Numbered from the stretch's first letter, positions 42,835 through 53,200 are shown. The stretch is 64,000 bases of DNA from Pedobacter hiemivivus (GCF_004331685.1 NZ_SJSM01000001.1:1-64000); one strand, 5' to 3'. Notes: generated by a model not told the origin, from the letters alone. Made by a program: numbers and translations.

Positions 42835-43058
42835 GATGCCTCCGTTTCTATTTCCCTAGTACTAACTGGCGCAAGTATGCTCCCGAACATCAGCAAAACC
42901 TGATTCACACTGGAAAGGTTCAATGTTTCTTTTCCCTGTTCAATTTTACGGATCACCGTGAGCGCGACACCGGCCCGTTCAGCAAATTCCTCCTGGGTCA
43001 ATCCAGCAAGCTTTCTTTTTTCTTTTACAAATGACGCTAATCCTTTCATTATATGCAT
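42831..43058 (-). CDS. hipB: HipB-like helix-turn-helix regulator
   Basis: A 75-aa XRE-type DNA-binding protein: FVKEKRKLAGLTQEEFAERA, GVALTVIRKIEQGKETLNL, then NQVLLMFGSILAPVS. It would repress its own operon by binding the inverted repeats upstream. The start may be 43058 (MHIMKG) or 43049 (MKGLASF). It overlaps hipS by four bases. Confidence 0.88.
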   Translation of the reverse strand: MHIMKGLASFVKEKRKLAGLTQEEFAERAGVALTVIRKIEQGKETLNLSSVNQVLLMFGSILAPVSTREIETEAS

Positions 43059-43129
43059 TTACATCAATTTAGATAGATATAGCAAAATTATATGTAAATG
43101 AATATAAAAAATATGATTTACATATAATT
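43059..43129 (-). promoter_or_regulatory. hipB operator: inverted repeat with extra half-site
   Basis: AATTATATGTAAAT (43086-43099) and ATTTACATATAATT (43116-43129) are a perfect 14-bp inverted repeat with a 16-base spacer. A further half-site ATTTACAT abuts the hipB start (43058-43065). Such spaced palindromes are the usual HipB binding layout. Confidence 0.65.
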
Positions 43130-43147
43130 ATATGTATATAGATATAT

Positions 43148-43250
43148 TTTATCGGGTAACACAATATCTAGCCATAAATAGCGTCTATATATGTGAGAGC
43201 GTTAATTTAGATGAAGCGGGAGTGGTCGGAGATCATTCCCGCTTTCTTAT
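43148..43250. repeat. 103-bp direct repeat, copy 1
   Basis: It starts TTTATCGGGTAACACAATAT and ends TCATTCCCGCTTTCTTAT. It matches copy 2 at 47568-47670 with six differences, all in the first 36 bases; the last 67 bases are identical. It contains a GCGGGA/TCCCGC hairpin and lies past the SusD stop on the minus strand. Confidence 0.92.
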
Positions 43251-43288
43251 ATAGTAAATGTTATTATCAGCACTGCTCGGGGCTGAAT

Positions 43289-44530
43289 TTATTTTTGAGT
43301 TTCGATTTCCGGCACACCGATCCATTGCCATTTTCTCTGGGTAAAACCAGGTATTAAATCCCCATCAATGTTAAACCTTCTTAAATCAATTAAACGGGTT
43401 CCTCTCCAGGATAGAAATATTCTGCGGATCGAAACAATATCGTTAAGTGTTAGCGCCGGCCCAGCTGGGAAGTTGGAAAGTCCTGTGGCATCATATTTAA
43501 CAACCACAGAATTGACCAGATCGGTTGCGTTGCCAGTTAACAGCCCCCTGATGATCAGTTCAGCCCGGATCAATTGCATCTCCTCATAATCGCTCACCAC
43601 CAGAGGATCTCTTTCCTTCAATAAAGTAAGTGACCAATGACCTTTCGCCGCTTTTACAACAGGGTTACGAGCCTTATCGGCAGTAGTTTTCAAAGCGACA
43701 ACCAATGTCGGATCTACTGCAGCATCCCTAGAATTGACATTTAAGGCATTAAAAAAGCCATTACTTACCGTGCCAACAGTATTTAAGAAGCTGAAATTTT
43801 CTGAAGCTCCGAATGACTGATTAATATACTGAACAGCCAAGGAATAATTACCCGTATGTATTCCCATTTTGGCCAGTAACGAGTGTAATAATCTTTTTTC
43901 AGCATCGCTGGCAGTTGGGATGGCCTGCTCCCAGTAAGCCTTTGCTTTGCCATATGCCTCCTGATGACTCAGCTCTTTATGGTCTGCATATATAGAATGG
44001 CTTGTATTGGTAACACTAAAGTAATCGGCCAGCAGCATCCAGGCATATCCAGCATGCAGACGTGCATTTACAAGTGCGGCTTGTTTTACTTTAACACCAT
44101 CTTCATCAGCCGGAGCCAATGATCCTGCATTCAAAATGGCATCTTCAGCACGCGCACGGTAATTCTGAATATTAGACCATACACTAAACAACGAAGTGTT
44201 GTCAGGAGTTAACTTGTCTTCATCAAGTTCTTTATAGAAAGGAGAATTTGGAACAGCAGTGGGTACAATCTCATCAGAAATTGCTCCTGAGGCAACGAGT
44301 AAATCAGCGGCTGATGTTGCACCTGCGCGCCAAACACCTGCAATTACGGGCCCCGGAATATAAGCTCCTTTCTCTATGCGACCCAGCATAGCAATGCTGT
44401 TTAGCTGAGATTCATCGATGGTATTGTCAGGTAATTCAGTGTCATTTACCCATTTATCACAAGAGGAAAGCATCAGTACACATATGCATACCACACCGGC
44501 TTTCCAGAAGTCTTTTATTTTAATTGACAT
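43289..44530 (-). CDS. SusD/RagB-like surface lipoprotein
   Basis: A 413-aa lipoprotein with lipobox CVLMLSSC near residue 24 and SusD-type helices (RAEDAILNAGSLAPADEDG, AALVNARLHAGYAWMLLADY), ending with DIVSIRRIFLSWRGTRLIDL. It is shorter than the other SusD proteins in this window (480-554 aa), and the classic C-terminal RagB block is weak. It follows the SusC gene by 35 bases. No enzyme or regulator gene belongs to this pair, so the cargo is unknown. Confidence 0.85.
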   Translation of the reverse strand: MSIKIKDFWKAGVVCICVLMLSSCDKWVNDTELPDNTIDESQLNSIAMLGRIEKGAYIPGPVIAGVWRAGATSAADLLVASGAISDEIVPTAVPNSPFYKELDEDKLTPDNTSLFSVWSNIQNYRARAEDAILNAGSLAPADEDGVKVKQAALVNARLHAGYAWMLLADYFSVTNTSHSIYADHKELSHQEAYGKAKAYWEQAIPTASDAEKRLLHSLLAKMGIHTGNYSLAVQYINQSFGASENFSFLNTVGTVSNGFFNALNVNSRDAAVDPTLVVALKTTADKARNPVVKAAKGHWSLTLLKERDPLVVSDYEEMQLIRAELIIRGLLTGNATDLVNSVVVKYDATGLSNFPAGPALTLNDIVSIRRIFLSWRGTRLIDLRRFNIDGDLIPGFTQRKWQWIGVPEIETQK

Positions 44531-44565
44531 AATTCTATTTTTAATCTCGCTGTTTCTAGAACAGG

Positions 44566-47412
44566 TTAAAATCCAATATTTAAACTCAATGCATAAGTAC
44601 GTGGCGCAGGCACAGCTGTCCAGTCAGACGATAAGTAACTAATTCCCCTACTACGTTTACTTCCCCCTTGTGAATCGATCTGAGGTTCTATTCCGCCATA
44701 GTTGGTTGTAAGCCACAAATTGTTTCCAGTTATGGATACCACACAGTTCTTTAAAACACCATTACTTTGTTTTTTTGCCCATGCCCCCAGATCGTAAGAA
44801 AGCGTAAGGTTACTCAACCTAATAAAATCAGCCTTCTCAATAAAATTACCCCTTGGACCTGCATATTTAGACAGTTCATTTGCAGTGCTTATATAATCTG
44901 CCGTTCCCGGAGTCTGGGTGGCAAGCTGGGCTTTTAGATCTTCACTAGCCTTAAAATTCGTGCCCTGACTGGCTACATTCCTGTTGGAGATGTTGTATAC
45001 TTTTGCGCCTTGCGAATAGGTGAACAAAGATTGCAAGTTCAGGTTATTAATCAACTGAAGATTAAAGCCAAAAGACCCGTGATAAGTTGGGAATGGTTTA
45101 CCCAATACCTGTGGGCCACTTTCTTTTGCACCGGTATACACACCACCACTGTTAAAAATAGCACCTTCAGAAACACCAGTATAAAATGCAAACGCCGGTA
45201 ATCCTTCACGGATCAAATTTACAGTATTGATAATATCACGGCCGCCAGAGTTAATTACTTTATTGGACTGATGGTTGAAGATCACAAACAGGTCTAAGCT
45301 GTGTTTCTGGTTGCTGCTCGTAAAAACCCTGCTGTTATAAGTAACCTCAATACCCTTACCTTTGATTTCACCTACATTCTCTGGATAATCGCCGCTTAAG
45401 CTAGATGGCCAGCCCAATGAAGGCAGTAACGTCGTGTATACAATCGCATCTCGGGTGTGCTGTTGATAATAAGTAAAACTTAAACGCTGTTTAAAAAAGC
45501 TGATGTCAGTTCCGATCTCAAATTCTCCTGTTCTTTCAGGTTTGATGTCGGGGTTCCCTTTTCTCAGTGGCCTAACCAACGTACCAAAAGATGAGTTCTC
45601 TACCAGATAAGCTGTCTGCGCATCATTCGGATAAGGCAAACGACCTGACTCTCCATAGGCAGCCCTTAATTTCCATTCGTCAATTTTTCCTTCTAAGAAA
45701 CCGAAAGCCTTAACGTTATAAGCAACGCTTACTGTTGGGTACCAAATACTGGCTACATTCCTTCCGATCATGTTAGAAACATCCCTTCTTAAGCCGGCAT
45801 TGATAAAAAGCTGGTCGTTATAACTAAGAAATGCCTCTCCATAAATACCATGGGTGCGTTTTTCAAATTTTGTATCCGTAGTACCTAGAATTTCAGCTGC
45901 TGATGAAATATTACTGATGCCTGGTACTGCGAAATTGCGTACACTGATACCATTTACGCGCTCTTTTGCCTCAGTCAGTTGAGAAAGCAGGGCTAAGTTA
46001 AGCTGCCATTTGCTATTCAGAACAAAATTGCGCGACAGTTTCACATCCCAGTTCAAGTTCTGGTTACGTCTATCACTAATCTGTTTGGTGCCTGTCTTGT
46101 TGGTGCCAACTAAATAGCCATATGGAAGATAGTTTAAACCATCTATGTAATTCAGGTCCAAACCGACAAGACTTTCCATTTTAATTTCAAATGGAAAAGT
46201 ATAATTGAGTTTTAGGCTACCAGTAATACGGTCGTTCGTATAGCTTTTCTCAATCGATTTCCAGGCTTCTTCCGTTAAAAATGGCCATGGAGTTCGGTCG
46301 CGCATTAGGTTCCAGATAGCGTCATCTCGTCCCGATGCCGATTGAGGAATATTCAGTTTACCTTTTACATACCCCGCAGTAAAGGCAAGTTTAAACCGAT
46401 CTTTTGTTAAGTCATAACCAGCACGAAAAGTTTGCCTGTTGTCCTTGTTACCAGGTATTGTACCCGAAGTTCTGTTCGAGTTGGCTGAAAAGAAAAGACT
46501 GTTCGACTGGTCAAGTTTTGCGGATAAATTAGCATAGAACTGATTCTGGACACCGCGAGCAAAGAAATCGTTCAATGCATCATTATTTACATACTGATCG
46601 TATTTGTTCGCGAGTTCACTAAAACCACCAGTATATTTTGCATTGATAGCTATCCCTTTTTTCCCGTTTAGGCCACGCTTTGTCTGGATAATCACCACAC
46701 CATTGGCTGCCTCTGCTCCGTATGAAGCAGCAGCAGCAGGTCCCTTGATCACATCAATAGACGCAATATCATTCATCGGAAGATCGTTCAAGGCGCTCAT
46801 GGCTTCCTGTGAAGAGTTCACGTCTGCCGTATTATTGTTGTTATAGCGAACCCCGTCAATAAAGATAAGCGGATCTCGCTCCATGCTGAAGGTGGCTGCC
46901 GAACGGATATCAAAACGGATGGGCATCCCCACTTTACCATTTGTATTGTATACCTGCGCTCCACTGATTCGCCCATTAACCAGATCGGCTAATGACGAAG
47001 GGTTGCTTTTAGCCACAATGGCGGCAGCGTCAATATGGTCAACATTTGTTCCGATAGCCTTCTTGCTCCTGGAGTTCGCCAAACTGGCCGTGATCATAAT
47101 TTCATCCAGCGTAACACCCGCCTCCAGCTTTACATCAACATGCTGCCCGTCCTGAACTTTTGTAAACTGTCGCTGAAATGATTTATAACCAATCATTTTA
47201 ACCACTAAAGTTTCGCCCGATCGAAGAACGATGCTGAATTTCCCTTCGGAGTCTGACATTGTGCCGCTTCCCGGCCGTTCCTTGATTAATATGCTGGCTC
47301 CTGGGACACTTGTTCCCGAGGCCTTATCCTGCACTGTACCCTCGATGCTTTGCGCATGTAAAGCAAAACAGGAGAGCATCATTATTACTAAAAGAGTAAA
47401 AAATTTATACAT
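44566..47412 (-). CDS. SusC/RagA TonB-linked outer-membrane transporter
   Basis: A 948-aa transporter with a signal peptide (FTLLVIMMLSCFALHAQ), a carboxypeptidase-like domain (about 22-95; GTVQDKASGTSVPGASILI) and a plug with ISGAQVYNTNGKVGMPIRFD, RDPLIFIDGVRYNN and AEAANGVVIIQTKRG. The barrel ends TYALSLNIGF. The TonB-box-like segment is LDEIMITASLAN rather than the usual VVVGYG form. No STN domain and no ECF/FecR pair nearby; it has a near-perfect housekeeping promoter, so constitutive expression is likely. Confidence 0.93.
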   Translation of the reverse strand: MYKFFTLLVIMMLSCFALHAQSIEGTVQDKASGTSVPGASILIKERPGSGTMSDSEGKFSIVLRSGETLVVKMIGYKSFQRQFTKVQDGQHVDVKLEAGVTLDEIMITASLANSRSKKAIGTNVDHIDAAAIVAKSNPSSLADLVNGRISGAQVYNTNGKVGMPIRFDIRSAATFSMERDPLIFIDGVRYNNNNTADVNSSQEAMSALNDLPMNDIASIDVIKGPAAAASYGAEAANGVVIIQTKRGLNGKKGIAINAKYTGGFSELANKYDQYVNNDALNDFFARGVQNQFYANLSAKLDQSNSLFFSANSNRTSGTIPGNKDNRQTFRAGYDLTKDRFKLAFTAGYVKGKLNIPQSASGRDDAIWNLMRDRTPWPFLTEEAWKSIEKSYTNDRITGSLKLNYTFPFEIKMESLVGLDLNYIDGLNYLPYGYLVGTNKTGTKQISDRRNQNLNWDVKLSRNFVLNSKWQLNLALLSQLTEAKERVNGISVRNFAVPGISNISSAAEILGTTDTKFEKRTHGIYGEAFLSYNDQLFINAGLRRDVSNMIGRNVASIWYPTVSVAYNVKAFGFLEGKIDEWKLRAAYGESGRLPYPNDAQTAYLVENSSFGTLVRPLRKGNPDIKPERTGEFEIGTDISFFKQRLSFTYYQQHTRDAIVYTTLLPSLGWPSSLSGDYPENVGEIKGKGIEVTYNSRVFTSSNQKHSLDLFVIFNHQSNKVINSGGRDIINTVNLIREGLPAFAFYTGVSEGAIFNSGGVYTGAKESGPQVLGKPFPTYHGSFGFNLQLINNLNLQSLFTYSQGAKVYNISNRNVASQGTNFKASEDLKAQLATQTPGTADYISTANELSKYAGPRGNFIEKADFIRLSNLTLSYDLGAWAKKQSNGVLKNCVVSITGNNLWLTTNYGGIEPQIDSQGGSKRSRGISYLSSDWTAVPAPRTYALSLNIGF

Positions 47413-47471
47413 ATGATTCCTTTAACATCCTCCCATCTATTTAGTTTTAGTCTAAATAAGAGACGGTCGCG

Positions 47472-47501
47472 CAAAGGTAATAATATCCTTATAATAGACA
47501 A
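47472..47501 (-). promoter_or_regulatory. Near-perfect promoter of the repeat-bracketed susCD pair
   Basis: On the minus strand TTG (47499-47501), exactly 19 bases, then TACCTTTG (47472-47479) fit the Bacteroidetes sigma consensus. RNA would start near 47465, about 50 bases before the ATG. Confidence 0.8.
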
Positions 47502-47567
47502 TAGCTGACTTTAAATAGATGCGACATTTTGTTGTTCGCCGTTTATTTGTTTAATCCTATATTTTTA

Positions 47568-47670
47568 TTTATCGGGCAATACAATATTTAGCCCTAATTA
47601 GCATCTATATATGTGAGAGCGTTAATTTAGATGAAGCGGGAGTGGTCGGAGATCATTCCCGCTTTCTTAT
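47568..47670. repeat. 103-bp direct repeat, copy 2
   Basis: Same orientation as copy 1 (43148-43250). It lies directly at the stop codon of the GNAT gene (47671), so its GCGGGA/TCCCGC hairpin serves as that gene's 3' end. The two copies bracket a 4.4-kb segment with just the SusC/SusD pair. Confidence 0.92.
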
Positions 47671-48228
47671 TTATATATCTTCCCAAACCAAATCATCCTC
47701 CAAAACTGCATAATGAAAATTATCTTTCCACTCTCCTCTTATTGGCAGAATTTTTCTTCTCATTCCCTCCTTCTGCATTCCTATTTTTTCAAGAACCCTG
47801 ATAGATGCGATATTTTCTGTAGCCACGCCGGCCTCAATTCTATGGAGAAGTAATTTTTCAAAACCAAATTTTAAGACCAGAACTGCGGCCTCCGTAATGT
47901 ATCCCTTGCCCCAATACTTAGGATGCAATTTAAACCACAGTTCGGCATTTTTAAACTTATTCAAGCCATTACTAAGCCCTATTAAGCCGATTGGCTCCTG
48001 ATTAACTAATGACACGCAAAAACCATATTCTTTTCTAGGATTATGATGTTGCTGTTCCATATATTTTCTAAGATAATCTTTTGATTCATCTATGGACTCA
48101 GGTATATCAAGTGTGGCATACTTTTGAACTTCAGGATGTGAATGGATGACATGAATAAAATCTAAATCATCCTCATTCAGATCTCTAATGATCAAACGAT
48201 CTGTCGTTAAAGCAATAATTTCAGACAT
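47671..48228 (-). CDS. GNAT acetyltransferase, RimJ/RimL type
   Basis: A 185-aa acetyltransferase: TDRLIIRDLNEDDLDFIHVI, the acetyl-CoA loop ELWFKLHPKYWGKGYITEAA, LHRIEAGVATENIASIRVLE and KIGMQKEGMRRK. It transfers acetyl from acetyl-CoA to an amine, possibly a protein N-terminus or a small molecule; the target is unknown. The last codon touches direct repeat copy 2. Confidence 0.88.
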   Translation of the reverse strand: MSEIIALTTDRLIIRDLNEDDLDFIHVIHSHPEVQKYATLDIPESIDESKDYLRKYMEQQHHNPRKEYGFCVSLVNQEPIGLIGLSNGLNKFKNAELWFKLHPKYWGKGYITEAAVLVLKFGFEKLLLHRIEAGVATENIASIRVLEKIGMQKEGMRRKILPIRGEWKDNFHYAVLEDDLVWEDI

Positions 48229-48340
48229 ATATTTAAACGCATATGCCGAATAATATAATCATTTTTAATATACTCAACATAAAAAAGGCCGTTCCCCTTC
48301 ACATTCAGAAATAATTATTTAATATTGCTTAGGGCATTAA

Positions 48341-48384
48341 GAACCAACCAAACCCACAGTACCTTTTAAACCAAACCAACCAAA
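48341..48384 (+). promoter_or_regulatory. AACCAACCAAA direct repeats upstream of ECF sigma gene
   Basis: AACCAACCAAA near 48342 and again near 48373 flank ACCTTTTAAACC, directly upstream of the PUL sigma gene. The spacing of about three helical turns could suit a regulator. There is no clear TAnnTTTG element, so this may mark the control region; weak evidence. Confidence 0.3.
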
Positions 48385-48393
48385 TAGTATTAA

Positions 48394-48966
48394 ATGCAAT
48401 TAATAAGCAATCTTGATGATTTTGAACTCATGACCTTGCTCAAGGCGGATAACGAGTTGGCATTTGGCGAAATTTTCAAACGCTTCGATAGCTTGCTTTA
48501 CATTTACGCTTATAAAAAACTGCAGAACTCTGAAGAAGCGAAAGACATTGTACAAGAGGTTTTTGTACACTTATGGAGAAACAGGAAAGATTTTGAGCTC
48601 AAAACCACATTACCAGGCTACCTCTATAAAGCTGTACTAAACAAGATATTGAATGTTATTGCCCGCAAACAATCCGAAACAAAATACATATCCTCACTTC
48701 AACACGCGATAGACTCAGATGCCCTCTCCGCCGATTTTTTAATCCGCGAAAAAGACATTACGATCTTAATTGAACGCGAAATAGCAGCACTTCCACCAAA
48801 AATGAGGGAAGTATTCGAACTCAGAAAAAATCAATACCTAAGCAACAGGGAAATTGCACAGCAATTAGGCATATCCGAACAAACCGTAGAGACACACATG
48901 AAAAGGGCACTCAAAATTTTAAGGACAAAACTCGGCATCCTGATCTATTTCTGCCACATCTTATAA
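48394..48966 (+). CDS. ECF-family RNA polymerase sigma factor of the PUL
   Basis: A 190-aa FecI-like sigma factor. Region 2 at about 20-80 (LAFGEIFKRFDSLLYIYAYK, EEAKDIVQEVFVHLWRNRKD) and region 4 at about 125-180 (LPPKMREVFELRKNQYLSNR, EIAQQLGISEQTVETHMKRA). It starts the gene block for glycan use and is expected to be held by the FecR protein encoded 78 bases downstream. Confidence 0.92.
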   Translation: MQLISNLDDFELMTLLKADNELAFGEIFKRFDSLLYIYAYKKLQNSEEAKDIVQEVFVHLWRNRKDFELKTTLPGYLYKAVLNKILNVIARKQSETKYISSLQHAIDSDALSADFLIREKDITILIEREIAALPPKMREVFELRKNQYLSNREIAQQLGISEQTVETHMKRALKILRTKLGILIYFCHIL

Positions 48967-49044
48967 TTTTTTTCAATTACAGTACCCACTCGGGTATGGT
49001 TAGCTGTCTTTGCTATAATCGTCAGAGATTAAAGCGCTATAAAC

Positions 49045-50172
49045 ATGGAAAAAGACGCCAGAGAATTACTATTAAAATACCATCAAGGCCAGGCTACTGC
49101 GGAAGAAAAAGCTAGGCTTGAAAATTGGTTGCATAACTATAATGCCGAAATGGAGCATGGCCTTTCTGACGAACAGCTCGAACTTGCACATGAGCAAAAC
49201 TGGGCAGCAGTTAAACCAAATACAAGCAAACCTTCCATTCCACTATGGAAAAAGCTTTCCGTTGCCGCTTCGATCCTACTCTGCCTTGGCCTCGCCTTTT
49301 ATTTTTATCCTGCAGTTCGCCCTATCCCACAAGCTCAATCCGCAAAAACAAATCCTATAGCACCAGGTGGCAATAAAGCTTTCCTTACCCTTTCAAATGG
49401 TCAAAAAATCTCGCTCACTGATGCTACAAATGGAAAGCTTGCCGAACAATCCGGAATACAGATTACAAAAACCGCCACAGGCATGCTGGTGTATCAATTG
49501 ACAGATCAGCCCAACCCATCAGGAAAAACCAGCTATAATACCATAGAAACGCCAAAGGGAGGGCAATATCAATTGATTTTACCAGATGGCTCTAAAGTAT
49601 GGCTCAACGCGGCCTCTACACTTACATTTCCAACTAGTTTTGCCAGCCTAAAAACACGTAAAGTAGAGCTTATAGGAGAAGCTTATTTTGAAATCGCTAA
49701 AAACAAGACCAGTCCATTTATCGTAAAATCAGCCAAACAGGAAGTAAAAGTGCTGGGCACGCATTTCAACATCAATAGCTATGCGGATGAGCAAAGCACC
49801 ACAACTACCCTTCTGGAAGGGTCTGTCAACATTGTAAGCCTAAATAAAGCAGAGAACGTCATTCTAAAACCAGGTCAACAATCAACTTTAAATAACAACA
49901 AGATCAACGTTACTGAAATAAATACCGAAGAGGCCATCGCATGGAAAAACGGACTTTTCATTTTTAACGATGAAAACATCAAAAGCATCATGAAAAAGAT
50001 TGCAAGATGGTATAACGTAGAGATCACTTTCAAAGGCAACCTGGATCATGTTTCTTTTGTAGGAAATTATGCACGCAACAAAGACCTCGAAAGCCTACTA
50101 GAAAATATAGAATTAACCGAAAAAGTCCAATTTAAAATCGAAGGAAGGAGGATCGAAGTTATAGCTAAATAA
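49045..50172 (+). CDS. FecR-family anti-sigma factor of the PUL
   Basis: A 375-aa single-pass regulator: N-terminal cytoplasmic ELLLKYHQGQATAEEKARLE, membrane helix at about 70-88 (LSVAASILLCLGLAFYFYP), FecR domain (about 165-265; LPDGSKVWLNAASTLTFPTS, RKVELIGEAYFEIAKN, VKVLGTHFNINSY) and DUF4974 (IFNDENIKSIMKKIARWYNV). It relays the STN signal of the SusC-like protein to the sigma factor. Confidence 0.93.
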   Translation: MEKDARELLLKYHQGQATAEEKARLENWLHNYNAEMEHGLSDEQLELAHEQNWAAVKPNTSKPSIPLWKKLSVAASILLCLGLAFYFYPAVRPIPQAQSAKTNPIAPGGNKAFLTLSNGQKISLTDATNGKLAEQSGIQITKTATGMLVYQLTDQPNPSGKTSYNTIETPKGGQYQLILPDGSKVWLNAASTLTFPTSFASLKTRKVELIGEAYFEIAKNKTSPFIVKSAKQEVKVLGTHFNINSYADEQSTTTTLLEGSVNIVSLNKAENVILKPGQQSTLNNNKINVTEINTEEAIAWKNGLFIFNDENIKSIMKKIARWYNVEITFKGNLDHVSFVGNYARNKDLESLLENIELTEKVQFKIEGRRIEVIAK

Positions 50173-50193
50173 GTACTTATGATATCCTGAAAA

Positions 50194-50218
50194 CCGGAAG
50201 TGTTTAGACCACTCCCGG
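50194..50218 (+). terminator. Hairpin between fecR and susC
   Basis: CCGGAAGTG pairs with CACTCCCGG (one mismatch) around TTTAGAC, followed by CTTCATTTAGCTTTT. It could separate regulatory from transport transcripts. Confidence 0.45.
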
Positions 50219-50289
50219 CTTCATTTAGCTTTTAAAGGCTATAGGATACCTAATCAATTGAACGACAACCAAATATTAATCCTAACCAA

Positions 50290-53200
50290 ATGTATGAAAA
50301 TTTTACTGAACTTACGTCCAGGAACACGACCTCCTGTGCGCTAAGGTTTCTGGCACTTGTACACCCGCTAAGCAGGTTTTACAAGACAGAAAAAACTAAA
50401 TGGGTACTCCGAATGAAACTGACCATTGCTTTTTTGCTTATTGCTTTTTTACAAGTCAATGCGGCAAGCTATGCGCAAAAAGCCAGCCTAAATGTAAAAA
50501 ACACGCCGATAAAAGAAGTCTTCTCCCTACTCACCAAACAAACCGGATATAACTTTATATGCGATGCCGGGTTGATAAAAGAGCTGGGGCCGGTGACTAT
50601 AAATATGCGGCAGGCTTCCTTAAAAGAGATATTGGATAAATGCTTTTCTGAACGCGATGTCGAAATTCTTTTTAGAAGCGGACAAACCGTAGTCATCAGA
50701 AAAAAAAACACAGCTCCTGTAGAAATCCAGGTCAGCGCAGCTATTCCTATAACAGGAAAAGTGACCGACGAGAAAGGTCTTCCGCTACCAGGTGTGAGCG
50801 TAAAAACAAAAAACACTTCCAATACCTTTGTAACAGACGCGAACGGTAATTACAAGATCCTTGTCGCCGATCAAAACGATTATCTGATGTTCTCTTATGT
50901 AGGTTTTACGACTTATGAGATCCAGGTAAAAGACAGCAAAACCATAAACGTCATATTAAAAGAGCAGAAAAATGCACTGGAGGAAGTTCTCGTAATTGGG
51001 TATGGAGAACAATCAAAAAAGAAAGTATCCACAGCCATTTCAAGGGTCGAAGGCAAGTTTATCGGTATACAACCTGTTTCTACACCTGGAGAAGCGCTAG
51101 CAGGTCTTGTTTCAGGTGTACAGGTCCAGTCGGGTCGTGGAGGATATCCCGGTGAAGCCCCAACCATTAGAATCAGGGGAATAGGCTCTTTAGGAACTGA
51201 CAGCGACCCGTTGTATGTGGTCGACGGTTATCCCTTGCAGGAATCAACTCAGTTTAACCTGATCAATCCGGCCGATATTGAATCCATAGATATTTTAAAA
51301 GATGCTGCTTCAGCAGCAATTTATGGTTCAAGGGCTGCGAATGGCGTAGTTATCGTGACTACGAAACGCGGCAAGGCCGGCAAAACCAGCTTTACCGTAT
51401 CCGCATATACCGGTGTACAAAATGTGGCAAAAAAAGTGGATCTGCTTAACCGCGACCAGTACATTGAATATGCAAAATATGCCGCCCGGATGAGAAGCAT
51501 CACTTATCCAACAATTTTTGATACAAACCCGCAAAGCCTGCCAGATGTAGATTGGCAGGATGTTATATTTAGGCAGGCGCCAATCTCTGATTTTCAAATC
51601 TCAGCCAGAGGCGGGTCTGAAAAGACCAGATACTCCATTTCTGGTGGATATTTCAAACAGGATGGAACAATGATCGGGACTACGTACGACCGCTATAATA
51701 TCCGTTTTAATATGGATGCAGACCTGAGTCCGAAATTAAGAATCGGCATTTCCATGGCTCCCTCCTTTTCTCAGCAGTTCAGACAACCCGCCGGAGGTCA
51801 ATTTAGTGAAGCCTCTGCTGGTGAAACCACCGGAGCCAGAGCCCTTCCGAGTCCAATCCACTCTGCCGTATTGATGCCCCCTGTTGTCCCGGTTTATGCT
51901 GCTGACGGCGATTACGCACAAGGTTACCGCGGTCTAAAAAACTCTGCAAATGGTGTATTTTTTCAAGCAGCGCTTTACAACCCACTAGGCGTTCTGGAAT
52001 TGTATAAAAACCGACTGCGAAAATACCGTATTCTGGGCAATAACTTCATTGAATACGAACCGATTAAAGACTTAAAATTCAAAACCTCTATTGGGGCAAC
52101 GCTCAACATGAACGATCAGTATGCTTACATCCCGGCTACCTTAGCCAATGGAAGTGCGCCTGCGGCCAGTTTAGCCAATCCAATCATGACTCAAATTTTC
52201 TCTTCTGAAACGCAGTCTACCGTGTTAGACTGGCTTTGGGAGAACACCATATCCTATAATAAAACTATTGGAGGCAACCATAATCTAAGTGCACTCCTAC
52301 TCTACTCCCTTCAAAAATACCAGGCAAAATCAACCGGTGTAAATGGTAGATCAGGCACCTATACTACCGCCTTGCTCGAAAACCCATTGGCCTCTTCAGA
52401 TCTTGTAGGCTCGCTAGCTTACAGTCAGAATTCATTCCTTTCCCTTGGTGGAAGGATAAACTATGATTACAAAGGCAAGTATATTTTATCTGCTGCACTA
52501 CGTCAGGACGGCTCCTCCCGTTTTGGTCCAAATAACCGGTTTGCGATGTTCCCTTCTGTATCCGGTGCCTGGCGCATCACACAGGAAAACTTTATGCAGC
52601 CAGTAAAAAATGTGCTCAATGAACTAAAGGTCCGCGCGAGTTATGGAGAAACTGGAAATGCCAATATTGGTGATTTTACCTGGTCCAACAATATCATTAA
52701 TCGCGATTACGGCTTCGGCTCACAGCGTACCTATGGCTCAGCACAATCTGGCTTTGCCAATTACAACTTAACATGGGAGAAGAACCGTCAGGTAGATTTT
52801 GGATTAGAAGCCGGTTTTCTAAATGATAAATACAGTCTTTCCGTTGATTATTACTCCCGTCATACAGAAGGTATGTTGTTTCAAAAAGATCTGCCAAGTA
52901 TAATCGGCTATGCCACCTCTTTTCGCACCAACCTTGGAAAACTAAGTAATCGCGGCTTTGAAATTAGTGGAAAAGCCAATTTCAATCTGGGCGCCTTAAA
53001 ATGGACTGTAGATGCCAATGTTTCGGCCAACCGGACTAAAGTTGATGACCTCGGCGGCCCTTCCTCACTTCCTGCAAAGGCAGCGATTTTTGGATGGGAC
53101 AATGTATTCCAGGTTAAAGTTGGTGATCCGCTGGGCTTGATGCGAGGCTACCAGGTAGAAGGCATTTTTAAAAACACGGCCGACCTGGGCAAATACCCAC

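Noticed and set aside
48341..48384. AACCAACCAAA repeats as a confirmed operator
   Set aside because: Only two imperfectly framed copies exist and there is no clear promoter element; kept as a weak feature only.
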